Shown here piece after piece: positions 5,652-13,232 of a stretch of DNA of 21,154 nt (positions are counted from its first letter, which is position 1; each line of letters starts with the position of its first letter). Made by a program: the position numbers and the translations under genes. The DNA is from a virus. The stretch is from the IMG/VR virus record IMGVR_UViG_3300034072_001616, positions 1 through 21,154 of that record; one strand, 5' to 3'. The notes below the pieces were generated by a model. The model was not told the origin of the DNA, made no database searches, and was given only the letters and a program-made list of their open reading frames with translations.

Positions 5652-5875
5652 TGTCGCAGCTCACCCCCGGCGAAGCGGCTGTCATGACGCGGTTCGATCT
5701 CGGCGTGGCCGAGTGCGACATCGCCGCCGATCTCGAAATCTCGGTCGCCCGCGTGCGGGCGATCGTCGCCACCTTCGACAACAACCCCGCGCATGATCGG
5801 CACCGCGAGGCGCTGGTCCGGCGCGGATCCCGGCGGCTGCTCTGGCACGTCCGCCGCGCAGGAGGGCACCGCTGA
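5651..5875 (+). CDS. Small helix-turn-helix-like protein
   Basis: A 74-residue basic protein. Residues about 14-45 (RFDLGVAECDIAADLEISVARVRAIVATF) look like a sigma-type helix-turn-helix, with DIAADLEISVARVRAIV as the two helices. The C-terminus is Arg/His-rich (RRGSRRLLWHVRRAGGHR), consistent with nucleic-acid binding. The ATG and stop overlap the neighbouring genes (TGATG). The exact role is unknown; it is one of several tiny DNA-binding candidates in this block. Confidence 0.6.
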   Translation: MSQLTPGEAAVMTRFDLGVAECDIAADLEISVARVRAIVATFDNNPAHDRHREALVRRGSRRLLWHVRRAGGHR

Positions 5876-6126
5876 TGCCGCGCTTCGCTTCCAAGGCCGA
5901 ATACTACCGCCACCACCGCAAGGTGATGCTGCTGGCGCTCGAGCTCGGCGTCACGCCGATCGAGGCCGAGGCGCGGATGAAGGTGGTGGAAGCGCGCGAG
6001 GCGCACCGCGCCAAGATGGCGCGCCGTGGGCTGCGCTCTGCCCTGCCGCCGCTGAGCCTGACGGGTGAGCCGCCGCGCCAACCCGGCTTCGACGACTTCG
6101 ATGCCCGCTGGATGATGAGAAACTGA
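5875..6126 (+). CDS. Small basic hypothetical protein
   Basis: An 83-residue, strongly basic protein (MPRFASKAEYYRHHRKVMLL, then KVVEAREAHRAKMARRGLRS). Its helical N-terminal part is followed by a Pro-rich segment and a short acidic/aromatic tail (FDDFDARWMM). I do not recognise the family. It overlaps the upstream gene by one base. A 16-base gap without a clear ribosome site separates it from the next gene. Confidence 0.55.
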   Translation: MPRFASKAEYYRHHRKVMLLALELGVTPIEAEARMKVVEAREAHRAKMARRGLRSALPPLSLTGEPPRQPGFDDFDARWMMRN

Positions 6127-6142
6127 GCCCGACGGCACACCC

Positions 6143-6421
6143 ATGACCGAGCCCTTCATCACCTCTCATGCGATCCATCGCTTCCGCGCTCTGGTGGCCG
6201 ACGTGCCACCGGGCGAGGTCCGGCGCACGCTCAATTGCCGGGCGGTGCTGGTCGCGATCGAGTTCGGCGCGCGGTTCGTGCGTCTGGCCGGTGGGCAGCG
6301 GGTGGTGCTGGAGGGCGACCACATCATCTCGATCCTGCACAAGGATGTGCCGCCGGGCGCGCTCGATCCGCGCCGCGACCCGCGTTTCGCTGACGAAGGG
6401 GATGCCCATGCCCAAGGCTAA
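6143..6421 (+). CDS. Hypothetical early protein
   Basis: A 92-residue protein of unknown function. It begins ITSHAIHRFRALVADVPPGEVRRTL, a pattern seen in several small phage and toxin-like proteins with a His-x3-Arg/Phe start, and continues with short beta-rich stretches (AVLVAIEFGARFVRLAGGQRVVLEGDHIISIL). There is no convincing catalytic triad. Its 3' end overlaps the next gene by 14 bases in a different frame. The upstream ribosome site is weak. Confidence 0.55.
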   Translation: MTEPFITSHAIHRFRALVADVPPGEVRRTLNCRAVLVAIEFGARFVRLAGGQRVVLEGDHIISILHKDVPPGALDPRRDPRFADEGDAHAQG

Positions 6422-6863
6422 GCCCCATCCCGGCCAGCTCGGCTTCGACTTCGCCGCACCCGCGCCCAACAAGGATGTGGCGGGGCTCGCGGGGCTGGAG
6501 CGGCGCATCAACGCGCTGGTCGGCACGGTGCTGGCCAGCGATGCGCGTCCGCGCGAGGTGATCGCGGCCGAGATGAGCGTGGTGCTGGACGAGCCCATCA
6601 GCCGATCGATGCTCGACGCCTATTCGAGCCCGGCGCGCACCGAACACAAGGTGCCTGCCTCACGCCTGTTCGCGCTGCTGGTGGTGACCGACCGACAGGA
6701 TCTGCTCGATCCCATCATGCGCGAGATCGGCGCGGCGCTGCTGGTCGGCGACGAGGTCAAGACCGCGCGCCTCGGCCACCTAGAACAGATGATGAAGCGG
6801 CTGCAGGCCGAGATGCGTGAGCTGCGCGCCGGTGCGCCGGAAATTCGTGAGAGCGGAGAATGA
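6408..6863 (+). CDS. Hypothetical protein preceding the transposase
   Basis: A 151-residue protein starting at the second of two in-frame ATGs (6402 and 6408). The second has AAGGGG six bases upstream and is preferred. The N-terminus PGQLGFDFAAPAP is followed by a helical region (VAGLAGLERRINALVGTVLA, then PREVIAAEMSVVLDEPISRS) and a C-terminal coiled coil (LGHLEQMMKRLQAEMRELRA). Small helical proteins of this kind are found just upstream of A in many Mu-like phages of proteobacteria, but I cannot name a family. The stop overlaps the transposase ATG (ATGA), so their translation is coupled. Confidence 0.65.
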   Translation: MPKAKPHPGQLGFDFAAPAPNKDVAGLAGLERRINALVGTVLASDARPREVIAAEMSVVLDEPISRSMLDAYSSPARTEHKVPASRLFALLVVTDRQDLLDPIMREIGAALLVGDEVKTARLGHLEQMMKRLQAEMRELRAGAPEIRESGE

Positions 6864-8815
6864 GCGGAATGATCCCTCTCGAACAGGACACCTGGTTCAC
6901 TGCGGCCGAGCTGGCCGATCTGGCGCTACCCGGCCTGCCCGCCGACAAGCGCGGGATCAACCGGCGCGCCGATGCCGAGCGCTGGGCTTCGCGCCTCGGC
7001 CCCGATAACCGCCTGCTGGTGCGTACCCGCAAGGGACGGGGCGGCGGGGTGGAGTTCCACGCCAGCCTGCTGCCCGGCGAGGCGCGGATCGAGCTGGCGC
7101 GGCGCGGCATCATGCGTCCGCGCCCGACTGAAGCCGCCCCGCAAGCCACCGCGTGGAGCTGGTATGACGGGCAATCGGCCAAGGTGAAGGCCGAGGCCGA
7201 GCGCCGCCTTGCCGTGGTTGCCGAAGTGCAGCTGCTGGCCGAAGCGGGCACCACCAAGTCCGCCGCCGTCGCCAGTGCCTCTGCCGCCCACGATATCGGG
7301 CAGGCGACCATCTGGAACTGGCTGCGCCTGATCGACGGCCTGCCGCGCGCCGACTGGCTGCCTGCGCTCGCCCCGCGCCGTAAGGGCGGCGGGGCCGAGG
7401 CTGAAATCCACCCCGAACTGTGGGAAGCCTTCCGTTCGGATTACCTGCGGCCCGAACAGCCGACGCTGACCAGCGTCTATCGCCGGGTCGGCCGGATTGC
7501 CGCCGCCAACGGTCTCTCAATGCCGTCTGAGCGCACCTTCAGACGCCGCCTGGAACGCGAAATTCCGGCCGAGCTGCTGGTGCTGAAGCGCGAGGGGCAG
7601 GAGGCGCTGCGCCGCGCGGTGCCCGCTAATCGCCGCACTGTCGCCGATCTTCAGGCGATGGAGCTGGTGAACATCGACGGGCACAAGTTCGATGTCTTCG
7701 TGCGCACGCCGGACGGCCGGATCGTCCGTCCGATCATGGTGGCGATTCAGGACATCTTCAGCCGCAAGATCGTGGCCCAGCGCATCGGCACCGAGGAAAG
7801 CGCCATCCAGACGCGCCTCGCCTTTGCCGATCTGTTCCGCGACTGGGGCATTCCCAAGGGCGTGGTGCTGGATAACGGGCGCGCCTTCGCCAGCAAGTGG
7901 ATCACCGGCGGGGCCAAGAGCCGTTTCCGCTTCAAGATCCGCGAGGAGGAGCCGACCGGCCTGCTCACCGGGCTCGGCATCGAAATCCACTGGGCGCTGC
8001 CCTATCGCGGCCAGTCCAAGCCGATCGAACGCGCCTTCCGCGATCTGTGCGACACCATCGCCAAGCACCCGGCTTTCGCGGGTGCCTACACCGGCAACAA
8101 TCCGACGGCCAAGCCCGAGAACTACGGATCGAAGGCGGTGGAGTGGGACCGGTTCTGCAAAGTCGTCGCCGAGGAAATCGCCGAACATAACGCCCGCGCC
8201 GGTCGCCGCACCGAAACGGCCAAGGGCAGCAGCTTCGATCAGGTCTTCGCCGAAAGCTACGCCACCGCGCCGATCAGCAAGGTGGTGGACCCGGCGGTGA
8301 TGCGCATGGCGCTGCTGGCCGCCGATCAGAAGCTGATCAACCGCCAGACCGGCGTGCTGGAGCTGGAAGGCAACCGTTACTGGCACCCGCAGATGTTCGC
8401 CCTGCGCGGCGAGCGGGTGACGGTGCGGTTCGATCCTGACAACCTGCACAGCTCGGTCCACCTCTACGACACGCAGGGCCGCTATCTGATGGAGGCCATG
8501 CTGCTGGCCGACACCGGCTTCCGCGACAGCGCCGGGGCCAGAGAAACCGCCAAGCGCGCCGCCAACGTCAAGCGCCGGGCCAAGGAACTGGAAGCCGCCG
8601 AGCGCCTGCTTTCGCCCGATGAAGTCGCCGCGCTGCAGGCCGGATCGGCCCCCGCCGCGAAGCCCGAACCGCGCGTCGTGCGCCCGGTCCGGCACGCCGC
8701 CGCCACCGCGCGCGATGACGCCACCCGAACCACCGCCGAGCCTGAGACCAGCAATCTCACCGTGATCGAGCGGATGCGCATCGGCCGCCAGAAAATCGCG
8801 GCCGCGAACAATTGA
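6860..8815 (+). CDS. A: Mu-type DDE transposase (MuA homologue)
   Basis: A 651-residue transposase, close to MuA (663 residues). An N-terminal winged-helix DNA-binding part (about 1-85: WFTAAELADLALPGLPADKR ... GRGGGVEFHASLLP) precedes helical end-binding domains. The RNase H-like catalytic core carries the DDE triad: Asp273 in NIDGHKFD, Asp338 in VVLDNGRAF and Glu390 in SKPIERAFRDL. MuA has D269, D336 and E392, so the spacing is nearly the same. A beta-barrel domain follows (GNRYWHPQMFALRGERVTVRF) and a basic C-terminal tail that would contact MuB and ClpX. It cuts and joins the prophage ends during integration and replicative transposition. The ATG overlaps the upstream stop. The gene is intact, so the prophage is probably transposition-competent. 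Confidence 0.95.
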   Translation: MSGMIPLEQDTWFTAAELADLALPGLPADKRGINRRADAERWASRLGPDNRLLVRTRKGRGGGVEFHASLLPGEARIELARRGIMRPRPTEAAPQATAWSWYDGQSAKVKAEAERRLAVVAEVQLLAEAGTTKSAAVASASAAHDIGQATIWNWLRLIDGLPRADWLPALAPRRKGGGAEAEIHPELWEAFRSDYLRPEQPTLTSVYRRVGRIAAANGLSMPSERTFRRRLEREIPAELLVLKREGQEALRRAVPANRRTVADLQAMELVNIDGHKFDVFVRTPDGRIVRPIMVAIQDIFSRKIVAQRIGTEESAIQTRLAFADLFRDWGIPKGVVLDNGRAFASKWITGGAKSRFRFKIREEEPTGLLTGLGIEIHWALPYRGQSKPIERAFRDLCDTIAKHPAFAGAYTGNNPTAKPENYGSKAVEWDRFCKVVAEEIAEHNARAGRRTETAKGSSFDQVFAESYATAPISKVVDPAVMRMALLAADQKLINRQTGVLELEGNRYWHPQMFALRGERVTVRFDPDNLHSSVHLYDTQGRYLMEAMLLADTGFRDSAGARETAKRAANVKRRAKELEAAERLLSPDEVAALQAGSAPAAKPEPRVVRPVRHAAATARDDATRTTAEPETSNLTVIERMRIGRQKIAAANN

Positions 8816-8837
8816 AGTCCGAGGAGGAAAAGGGACG

Positions 8838-9812
8838 ATGATCAACGTGAAGGACTTGCCGGTCGACGTCGAAGAGATGCGGCTGTGGCTCAACGGCTAC
8901 CGCGAGCTCAGCGATCCGCCGATGCCGTGGAGCAAGCTTGCCCAGGAAACCGGGATTGCGCTGGGCACGATCACCACCTTCGCCGCCGGCACCTATGGCG
9001 CCAAGGATGGTGGCGGCAATGTCGCGCGCAAGGTGTTCCAGTTCCGCCAGTCGGTGGAAGCGCAGTCGATGCGCCAGTCCAAGCTGCCGGTGAACCCGGG
9101 TTACTTTGACACGCGCACCAGCCTTCGCATGATGGAGCTGCTGGAGATCGCGCACACGGGCCGCATCACCGTGATCGGCACCGGCCCCGGCACCGGCAAG
9201 ACCATGACGGTTGACGAATATGCCGAGCGCGCCGGGCCGGTGTGGAAGGCGACCATGAAGCCTTCCAGCAACAGCCTGCATTCGATGATCCGCGAAGTGC
9301 AGAAGGCGCTGGGCGTCGAGCCGCGCCGCCTCTCCACCGCCGATGCCTCGGCCCTCGTCGTCACCCGCATGAGCGGGCGGCGCGGCCTGCTGGTGGTGGA
9401 CGAGGCCAACTGGCTTTCGCTCGAGGCGATCGAGGAGCTGCGTTACTGGCACGACATCACTGGCGTCGGGATCTGCATGCTCGGCAACGAGGAACTGGTG
9501 CAGTCGATCAAGACCGGTCGCAAGCGCGACCAGCTGGCCCGCCTGCTCAGCCGCATCGCCAACATGCACGAACAGCGCACCCCGATCCGCGACGATGTGA
9601 TCGCCTTCTGCGATGCGTGGGGGATCGAGCAGCCGGACATCCGCCGCTACCTCGAAAACATCGCCACCACGCCCGACAGCGGGGGCCTGCGCGAATGCAA
9701 GCAGCTGGTGGAGGCCGGCTCGATGCTCGCCGCCGCTGAAGAACGCGGCCTGTCGATCGTCGACCTGCGCGACGCCCAGAGCGAACGCGCCACGCGGTGG
9801 ATCAAGGCATGA
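8838..9812 (+). CDS. B: MuB-type transposition target-capture ATPase
   Basis: A 324-residue AAA+ ATPase (MuB is 312). An N-terminal helix-turn-helix region (about 29-52: MPWSKLAQETGIALGTITTF) is followed by Walker A GTGPGTGKT (114-122) and Walker B LLVVDEAN (184-191). A conserved LGNEEL lies in the sensor region, then a helical C-terminal domain. MuB-type proteins polymerise on target DNA, choose the target and stimulate the transposase while avoiding DNA near the element. It starts 22 bp after the transposase gene with a strong GAGGAGG ribosome site. The order A then B is as in Mu. Confidence 0.92.
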   Translation: MINVKDLPVDVEEMRLWLNGYRELSDPPMPWSKLAQETGIALGTITTFAAGTYGAKDGGGNVARKVFQFRQSVEAQSMRQSKLPVNPGYFDTRTSLRMMELLEIAHTGRITVIGTGPGTGKTMTVDEYAERAGPVWKATMKPSSNSLHSMIREVQKALGVEPRRLSTADASALVVTRMSGRRGLLVVDEANWLSLEAIEELRYWHDITGVGICMLGNEELVQSIKTGRKRDQLARLLSRIANMHEQRTPIRDDVIAFCDAWGIEQPDIRRYLENIATTPDSGGLRECKQLVEAGSMLAAAEERGLSIVDLRDAQSERATRWIKA

Positions 9813-10030
9813 GCGCCCCCCTCAATTCCCGCCCCGTTCCGTGGAACTACGACGGGCCGCAGATGACGGCGTCGGAGATGACCGAGAAGGCATGGACCTA
9901 TGCCGAAGCGGGCTATTTCCTCGGCGCAGCCCAGCTGTTCGAAAGCGCGGCGCAGGTGATGCGGGAACTCCATACGAAGAACAGCGCCGAGGTCGCCCGA
10001 CAGCTTGGCCCGCGCGGAGTGCAGGCATGA
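9809..10030 (+). CDS. Small hypothetical protein
   Basis: A 73-residue protein whose ATG overlaps the stop of the B gene (ATGA). The middle (KAWTYAEAGYFLGAAQLFESAAQVMREL) is a helical hairpin with Ala/aromatic spacing reminiscent of one TPR-like repeat; the ends are polar. An earlier in-frame ATG at 9797 would lie within B and is less likely. The function is unknown, in the B-gemA interval where Mu carries its small kil and accessory genes. Confidence 0.6.
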   Translation: MSAPLNSRPVPWNYDGPQMTASEMTEKAWTYAEAGYFLGAAQLFESAAQVMRELHTKNSAEVARQLGPRGVQA

Positions 10031-10182
10031 TCCGCCTCCTCGCCCTCTACCGCGAAACCGCGCGCGAGCTCGATGCCGCGCGCGGCCCCGGCACCGCCCG
10101 ATCGGAAGCGATCGGGATGGTCATCACCCTCAGCCTGTTCGCGATCCTCGCGATCGGGCTGGCAGCCATCGGAGACGCATGA
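10027..10182 (+). CDS. Small single-span membrane protein
   Basis: A 51-residue protein. A basic/acidic N-terminus (MIRLLALYRETARELDAARG) is followed by one membrane segment (IGMVITLSLFAILAIGLAAI, about 29-48). The ATG overlaps the upstream stop (ATGA) and the end overlaps the gemA start, so coupling supports it. The function is unknown. Position between B and gemA could suit a host-takeover peptide such as Mu Kil, but there is no sequence evidence for that. Confidence 0.6.
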   Translation: MIRLLALYRETARELDAARGPGTARSEAIGMVITLSLFAILAIGLAAIGDA

Positions 10183-10883
10183 TGGGCCTCGCCCTGCACA
10201 AAACCGCCGCCCCGGCGCAGTTCGACCGTTCGGCCAGCCATCGCCGGTCGATGATCGCCAAGATCCACGTGGCCAAGAAGGAGCTGGCGCTGGCGGATGA
10301 TGACTATCGCCAGATCCTGCTCGACAGCGCGGGCCGATCGAGCGCGGCTGACTGCACCGATGCCGAGCTTGAGCGGGTGCTCAAGCGCCTGCAGGAGATC
10401 GGGTTCAAGCCGCTGGTGAAGTCCGGCAGCACCCGCCCGGCGCAGCATCCGGTGGCCCGCAAGGCGCGGGCGCTGTGGATCAGCCTCTACCACCTCAATG
10501 CGGTACGCAGCCCTGATGAGCGTGCGCTGGAGGCCTTCGCCCGCCGCCAGCTCGGCTGCGAACGGCTCGTCTGGGCCAACCAGTCGCACGGTTACAAGCT
10601 GATCGAGGCGCTGAAGGCGATGGCCGAAAAGCATGGCTGGCAGCAGACCGATGCCAGCGGCAACAACCGTTCGGTGATGGGCCTGCGCGAGGCGCTGTGC
10701 GAGGCGATCCTCGCGAAGCTCAAGGCCGCCGACATGGTGCCCGATCGCTGGACGCTCAACGAAGCCGCGTTCCGCCTGTGCGGCATCGAGCCGGGCGCAG
10801 ACGGCCCGATCACCGCCGATGGATACGACCGGATCGCCCACGCGCTGGGCAAGAAGCTGCGCGCAGCGGGAGGTGGTGAATGA
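10179..10883 (+). CDS. gemA: GemA / Mu gp16-like early regulatory protein
   Basis: A 234-residue protein with the GemA-family core RSMIAKIHVAKKELALADDDYRQIL near residues 22-46. This is followed by LERVLKRLQEIGF and, later, RKARALWISLYHLNAVRSPDERALEAFARRQLG, a typical arrangement of gp16-type phage proteins. In Mu, GemA alters expression of host and phage genes, including those controlling DNA supercoiling. It is longer than Mu GemA because of an extended C-terminal helical part. ATG 10179 has GGAGA upstream; 10182 is an alternative start. It lies two genes after B and four before the Mor-like activator, matching Mu order. Confidence 0.85.
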   Translation: MMGLALHKTAAPAQFDRSASHRRSMIAKIHVAKKELALADDDYRQILLDSAGRSSAADCTDAELERVLKRLQEIGFKPLVKSGSTRPAQHPVARKARALWISLYHLNAVRSPDERALEAFARRQLGCERLVWANQSHGYKLIEALKAMAEKHGWQQTDASGNNRSVMGLREALCEAILAKLKAADMVPDRWTLNEAAFRLCGIEPGADGPITADGYDRIAHALGKKLRAAGGGE

Positions 10884-11161
10884 ACGAGGCAATAAGCGTG
10901 GACGAGCTGGTCAAGTTGATCAGCAACCCTGATGGCACGATCTATCCTTTCAGCTTTTCGGCCAACATGATGGCCGCCCACGGCGTCAATCAGAAGCTGG
11001 TCGACTACTTTCATGCAGCAGCTACCCAGATGAACCGGGCCGCGACTGATCGCACCATGATCCTGTCCGACTACAAACATGGGGTGCCCTACAGCCAGGC
11101 TGCCGCCGACAGTTTCCTGCGCTGGAATCCGCACCTTCTGCCTGACGGAGCGAACCGATGA
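10880..11161 (+). CDS. Hypothetical early protein
   Basis: A 93-residue protein, not recognised, with a four-base overlap to gemA and to the next gene. It is rather neutral and helical at the start (MNEAISVDELVKLISNPDGT) with aromatic residues later (YFHAAATQMNRAA, FLRWNPHLLP). Base composition is less GC-biased than gemA, suggesting separate origin. No motif or membrane segment is evident. Confidence 0.55.
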   Translation: MNEAISVDELVKLISNPDGTIYPFSFSANMMAAHGVNQKLVDYFHAAATQMNRAATDRTMILSDYKHGVPYSQAAADSFLRWNPHLLPDGANR

Positions 11162-11364
11162 GCGCGGTTTCTCCCCGCGCCGCCCTTGTCGTGGAGATCG
11201 TGGCAATGATCATGGAGCATGAGCCCGAGCAGGCAGGCCAATGGGTCATGCTCGAAGATCTCTGCCTTGTCGTCGGCAAATTCCATGGCTGGTCGACCAA
11301 GCAAATCGCCGTTTACGTCGAGACAATGGCTGAGCGGCTCGCAGAAGGAGCTCGAGGCCAATGA
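11158..11364 (+). CDS. Small hypothetical early protein
   Basis: A 68-residue acidic protein, predicted mostly helical (AALVVEIVAMIMEHEPEQAG, then KQIAVYVETMAERLAEGA). It overlaps its neighbours by four bases on each side, and GGAGCG precedes it. Its composition is similar to the preceding gene, so the two may have arrived together. The function is unknown. Confidence 0.55.
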   Translation: MSAVSPRAALVVEIVAMIMEHEPEQAGQWVMLEDLCLVVGKFHGWSTKQIAVYVETMAERLAEGARGQ

Positions 11365-11561
11365 ACGCCCCCGCCACCCTGATCCCCGCCGCGCCGGTGC
11401 TCTACTGGCCGGGCGAGGCTAACCGCTGCCCCGCCTGCGGCAGCAGGAGCTGGAACGTCGGCCGCGTCACCGCCGAATGCGCCGCCTGCGAACACCCGCT
11501 GCCGCTGGCCCACCAGCCCGATACGGGCGAGCCGGTGTGGGACGGCAAACCGCGCAACTGA
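11361..11561 (+). CDS. Small zinc-ribbon protein
   Basis: A 66-residue protein with two Cys pairs: CPAC (Cys23, Cys26) and CAAC (Cys40, Cys43), separated by 13 residues. This is the form of a structural zinc ribbon. GGAGCTCGAGG lies just upstream of the ATG, and the stop overlaps the following mor-like ATG. Such small ribbons usually bind nucleic acid or a protein partner. Placement directly before the late activator suggests a role in late gene control, but that is only positional. Confidence 0.6.
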   Translation: MNAPATLIPAAPVLYWPGEANRCPACGSRSWNVGRVTAECAACEHPLPLAHQPDTGEPVWDGKPRN

Positions 11562-11983
11562 TGACCGCCCCCCTCCGCCACCTGCCCCATGTGCTCGACG
11601 AGATCGCCCGGATTGCGGGCGAGGACGCCGCGCGCGCGGTGGCGCAGGAGGTGGGCGGGGTGCAGGTCTATATCCCGCCGCAGCCCGGCCCCGATCACTG
11701 GCTGAGCAAGCTGGTCGGGATCGAAGATGCCCGCAAGATCGCCGATCACTTCACCGCCGGTTTCGGCGGCATCCGGGTGGAAATCCCGCTCCACGACACC
11801 GGCTTCATCGCCCGCGCGCAGGCCCGGTGTGATGCCATGATCCTTTCCGGCAAACACAGCGAACGTGACATTGCCCGCGCGTGCGGATACACGATCCGCA
11901 GCGTCCGCCGCCGCCGCGCCGCCTTGCGTGCTGCCGGACACCGGCCCATCGATCGCCGCCAGGGCGATCTGTTCGGGAAGTAG
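11561..11983 (+). CDS. mor: Mor-family transcriptional activator
   Basis: A 140-residue protein of the Mor/C family. It has an N-terminal dimerisation region (VLDEIARIAGEDAARAVAQE), the family's GG.x.(I/V)YIP strand (VGGVQVYIPP, about 31-40) and RKIADHFTAGFGGIRVEIPL. A C-terminal helix-turn-helix follows at about 99-118 (HSERDIARACGYTIRSVRRR) with a basic tail. In Mu, Mor made at the end of the early operon activates the middle promoter, giving C, which activates late promoters. Here no second Mor/C-family gene is visible and lysis genes follow at once, so this one protein may activate late genes directly. Its stop is one base before the palindrome at 11985-12002, a likely target. Confidence 0.88.
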   Translation: MTAPLRHLPHVLDEIARIAGEDAARAVAQEVGGVQVYIPPQPGPDHWLSKLVGIEDARKIADHFTAGFGGIRVEIPLHDTGFIARAQARCDAMILSGKHSERDIARACGYTIRSVRRRRAALRAAGHRPIDRRQGDLFGK

Positions 11984-12005
11984 GCCCGGACACCTGTCCG
12001 GGGCG
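11984..12005. promoter_or_regulatory. 22-bp repeated element with perfect palindrome, copy 1
   Basis: CCCGGACACCTGTCCGGG (11985-12002) is a perfect dyad with 8-bp arms around CC. With one flanking base on the left and three on the right it is identical to 20526-20547. It lies between the mor-like stop and the lysozyme ATG at 12040, about 37 bp upstream of that ATG. It is a candidate binding site for the Mor-like activator at the late promoter. It could instead act as a terminator of the early operon, but no T-run follows. Confidence 0.7.
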
Positions 12006-12039
12006 CGATTGCCCCCGAATTCCCCCATCCAGCGGTGCC

Positions 12040-12618
12040 ATGACCACCGCGCTTCTCTCCGAACGGATGCTGCTCGAGATCGCCGAGCATGAAGGCCTCG
12101 TGCTCGAGGCCTATCTCGACAGCGTCAACGTGTGGACGTGGGGCTTCGGCGTCACCGACAAGAGCGGCCACCGCATCGGGCGCTATCGCCGTAATCGCTC
12201 CACGATCGAGCGCGCGGTCGAGGTTTTCGAATGGCTGCTGCGCACCAAATACCTCCCCGAGGTGATCGCCGCCTTCAAGGGCCGCGAGCTGACCGAGGCG
12301 CAGCTGACTGCCGCGCTGTCGTTCCACTGGAACACCGGCGCGATCGGGCAGGCTGACTGGGTGCAATCCTTCCTGCTGGGCCGCCGGGACAAGGCGTGGA
12401 CCGAGTTCCTGCACTGGTCTCGCCCACGCGAAATCATCGCCCGCCGCAAGGCAGAGCGCGATCTGTTTTTCGACGGGCGCTGGAGCGGTGACGGCGTGGT
12501 GCTGATGTATGATCAGGTGCGCGCCAGCGGCACCATCGTCTGGTCCAGCGCACAGCAGATCGACATCCGCGATGAAGTCCGCGCCGCGCTGGCCCGCAAT
12601 GCGGGGGCCGCAATCTGA
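12040..12618 (+). CDS. Phage lysozyme (endolysin), glycoside hydrolase 24
   Basis: A 192-residue muramidase of the T4 lysozyme family. The catalytic pattern E-x8-D-x5-T is exact: Glu18 (AEHEG), Asp27 (AYLDS) and Thr33 (WTWGFG), the same spacing as T4 lysozyme Glu11/Asp20/Thr26. It cleaves the glycan strand of peptidoglycan at lysis. No cleavable signal peptide or N-terminal membrane anchor is seen, so release probably needs a holin (candidate at 13441). The ATG at 12040 is 57 bases after the mor stop and follows the putative operator. Its ribosome site is weak (AGCGGTG). It is the first gene of the late operon. Confidence 0.9.
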   Translation: MTTALLSERMLLEIAEHEGLVLEAYLDSVNVWTWGFGVTDKSGHRIGRYRRNRSTIERAVEVFEWLLRTKYLPEVIAAFKGRELTEAQLTAALSFHWNTGAIGQADWVQSFLLGRRDKAWTEFLHWSRPREIIARRKAERDLFFDGRWSGDGVVLMYDQVRASGTIVWSSAQQIDIRDEVRAALARNAGAAI

Positions 12619-13232
12619 TGTGGATCGCCCTGAAACTGCTCGCCTCGGGCGCGTTTGAAGCGGCCATGAAAGGCCTCTCAGCGGCATGGCAATGGATCAT
12701 CAGCGACTGGCGCAATGGCCCGCTGCTGTGGTTCGGCGTGCTGTTCCTGGTGAACGCCTTCATCGTCAATCCCGCGCACCAGCGCCGGATCAGCGGTCTG
12801 GAGGCCGATCTCGCCGCCGAACAGGCCGCGCATCTCGGCACCGTGAACGCTTTCCTCGCTGCCTCCGAACAGGCGCAAAAAGACGCCCAGGACAATGCCC
12901 AGCGGGTCGCCCGCGAACAGGAGATCATCACCGATGAGATCGTCAGTGACTACCGCAGCGATCTTGCTGCTCTGCGCAGCCGGTTTGACCGGTTGCGGGC
13001 AGGCACGCCCCGAACCGATCCCGGCGGTGCCCACGCAGCTGGTGTGCCCGGCCTTCCCGACGCCGCCGGCCGAGTTGATGCGGCGACCGGCGAAGATCGA
13101 CTTCCTGCCGCCGGAAGCCTGACCCTTCCCGACGCGCTGATTGCCAGCGAGCAGGCGCTCCAGCTGGACGCGCTGATCGACTGGATCGAGGCGCAATCCG
13201 CCGTCCGATTCACGCCCGAAGGGAGCCGGTGA
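12618..13232 (+). CDS. Rz: Inner-membrane spanin (Rz-like)
   Basis: A 204-residue protein with one membrane segment (PLLWFGVLFLVNAFIV, about 35-50) followed by a long charged coiled coil (ISGLEADLAAEQAAHLGTVN onward to about 125). The C-terminal part is Pro/Gly-rich and then helical. This is the arrangement of i-spanins that, with an outer-membrane lipoprotein partner, disrupt the outer membrane at the last step of lysis. The partner gene is nested inside at 12934-13122 in another frame. The unusual feature is the 34-residue cytoplasmic N-terminus before the membrane span. The ATG overlaps the lysozyme stop (TGATG). Confidence 0.78.
   Translation: MWIALKLLASGAFEAAMKGLSAAWQWIISDWRNGPLLWFGVLFLVNAFIVNPAHQRRISGLEADLAAEQAAHLGTVNAFLAASEQAQKDAQDNAQRVAREQEIITDEIVSDYRSDLAALRSRFDRLRAGTPRTDPGGAHAAGVPGLPDAAGRVDAATGEDRLPAAGSLTLPDALIASEQALQLDALIDWIEAQSAVRFTPEGSR
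12934..13122 (+). CDS. Rz1: Outer-membrane spanin lipoprotein (Rz1-like), nested in Rz
   Basis: A 62-residue frame embedded entirely within the Rz-like gene in a different frame. It starts at ATG 12934 with GGAG upstream. It has a short basic N-terminus, a hydrophobic signal (TTAAILLLCAAG) and the lipobox LTGC with Cys21 as the expected lipidated residue. A Pro-rich mature part follows (ARPEPIPAVPTQLVCPAFPT), exactly the character of Rz1. After signal peptidase II cleavage the mature lipoprotein would sit in the outer membrane and pair with the inner spanin. Fully nested Rz1 genes are known from lambda. An earlier in-frame ATG at 12895 is less likely. Confidence 0.82.
   Translation: MRSSVTTAAILLLCAAGLTGCGQARPEPIPAVPTQLVCPAFPTPPAELMRRPAKIDFLPPEA

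Noticed and set aside
7517-8893. Minus-strand 458-codon open frame
   Set aside because: It is the shadow of the MuA-type transposase gene, whose catalytic motifs are clear. Such long reverse frames are normal in GC-rich DNA, and the translation is a low-complexity Gly/His/Arg mixture.
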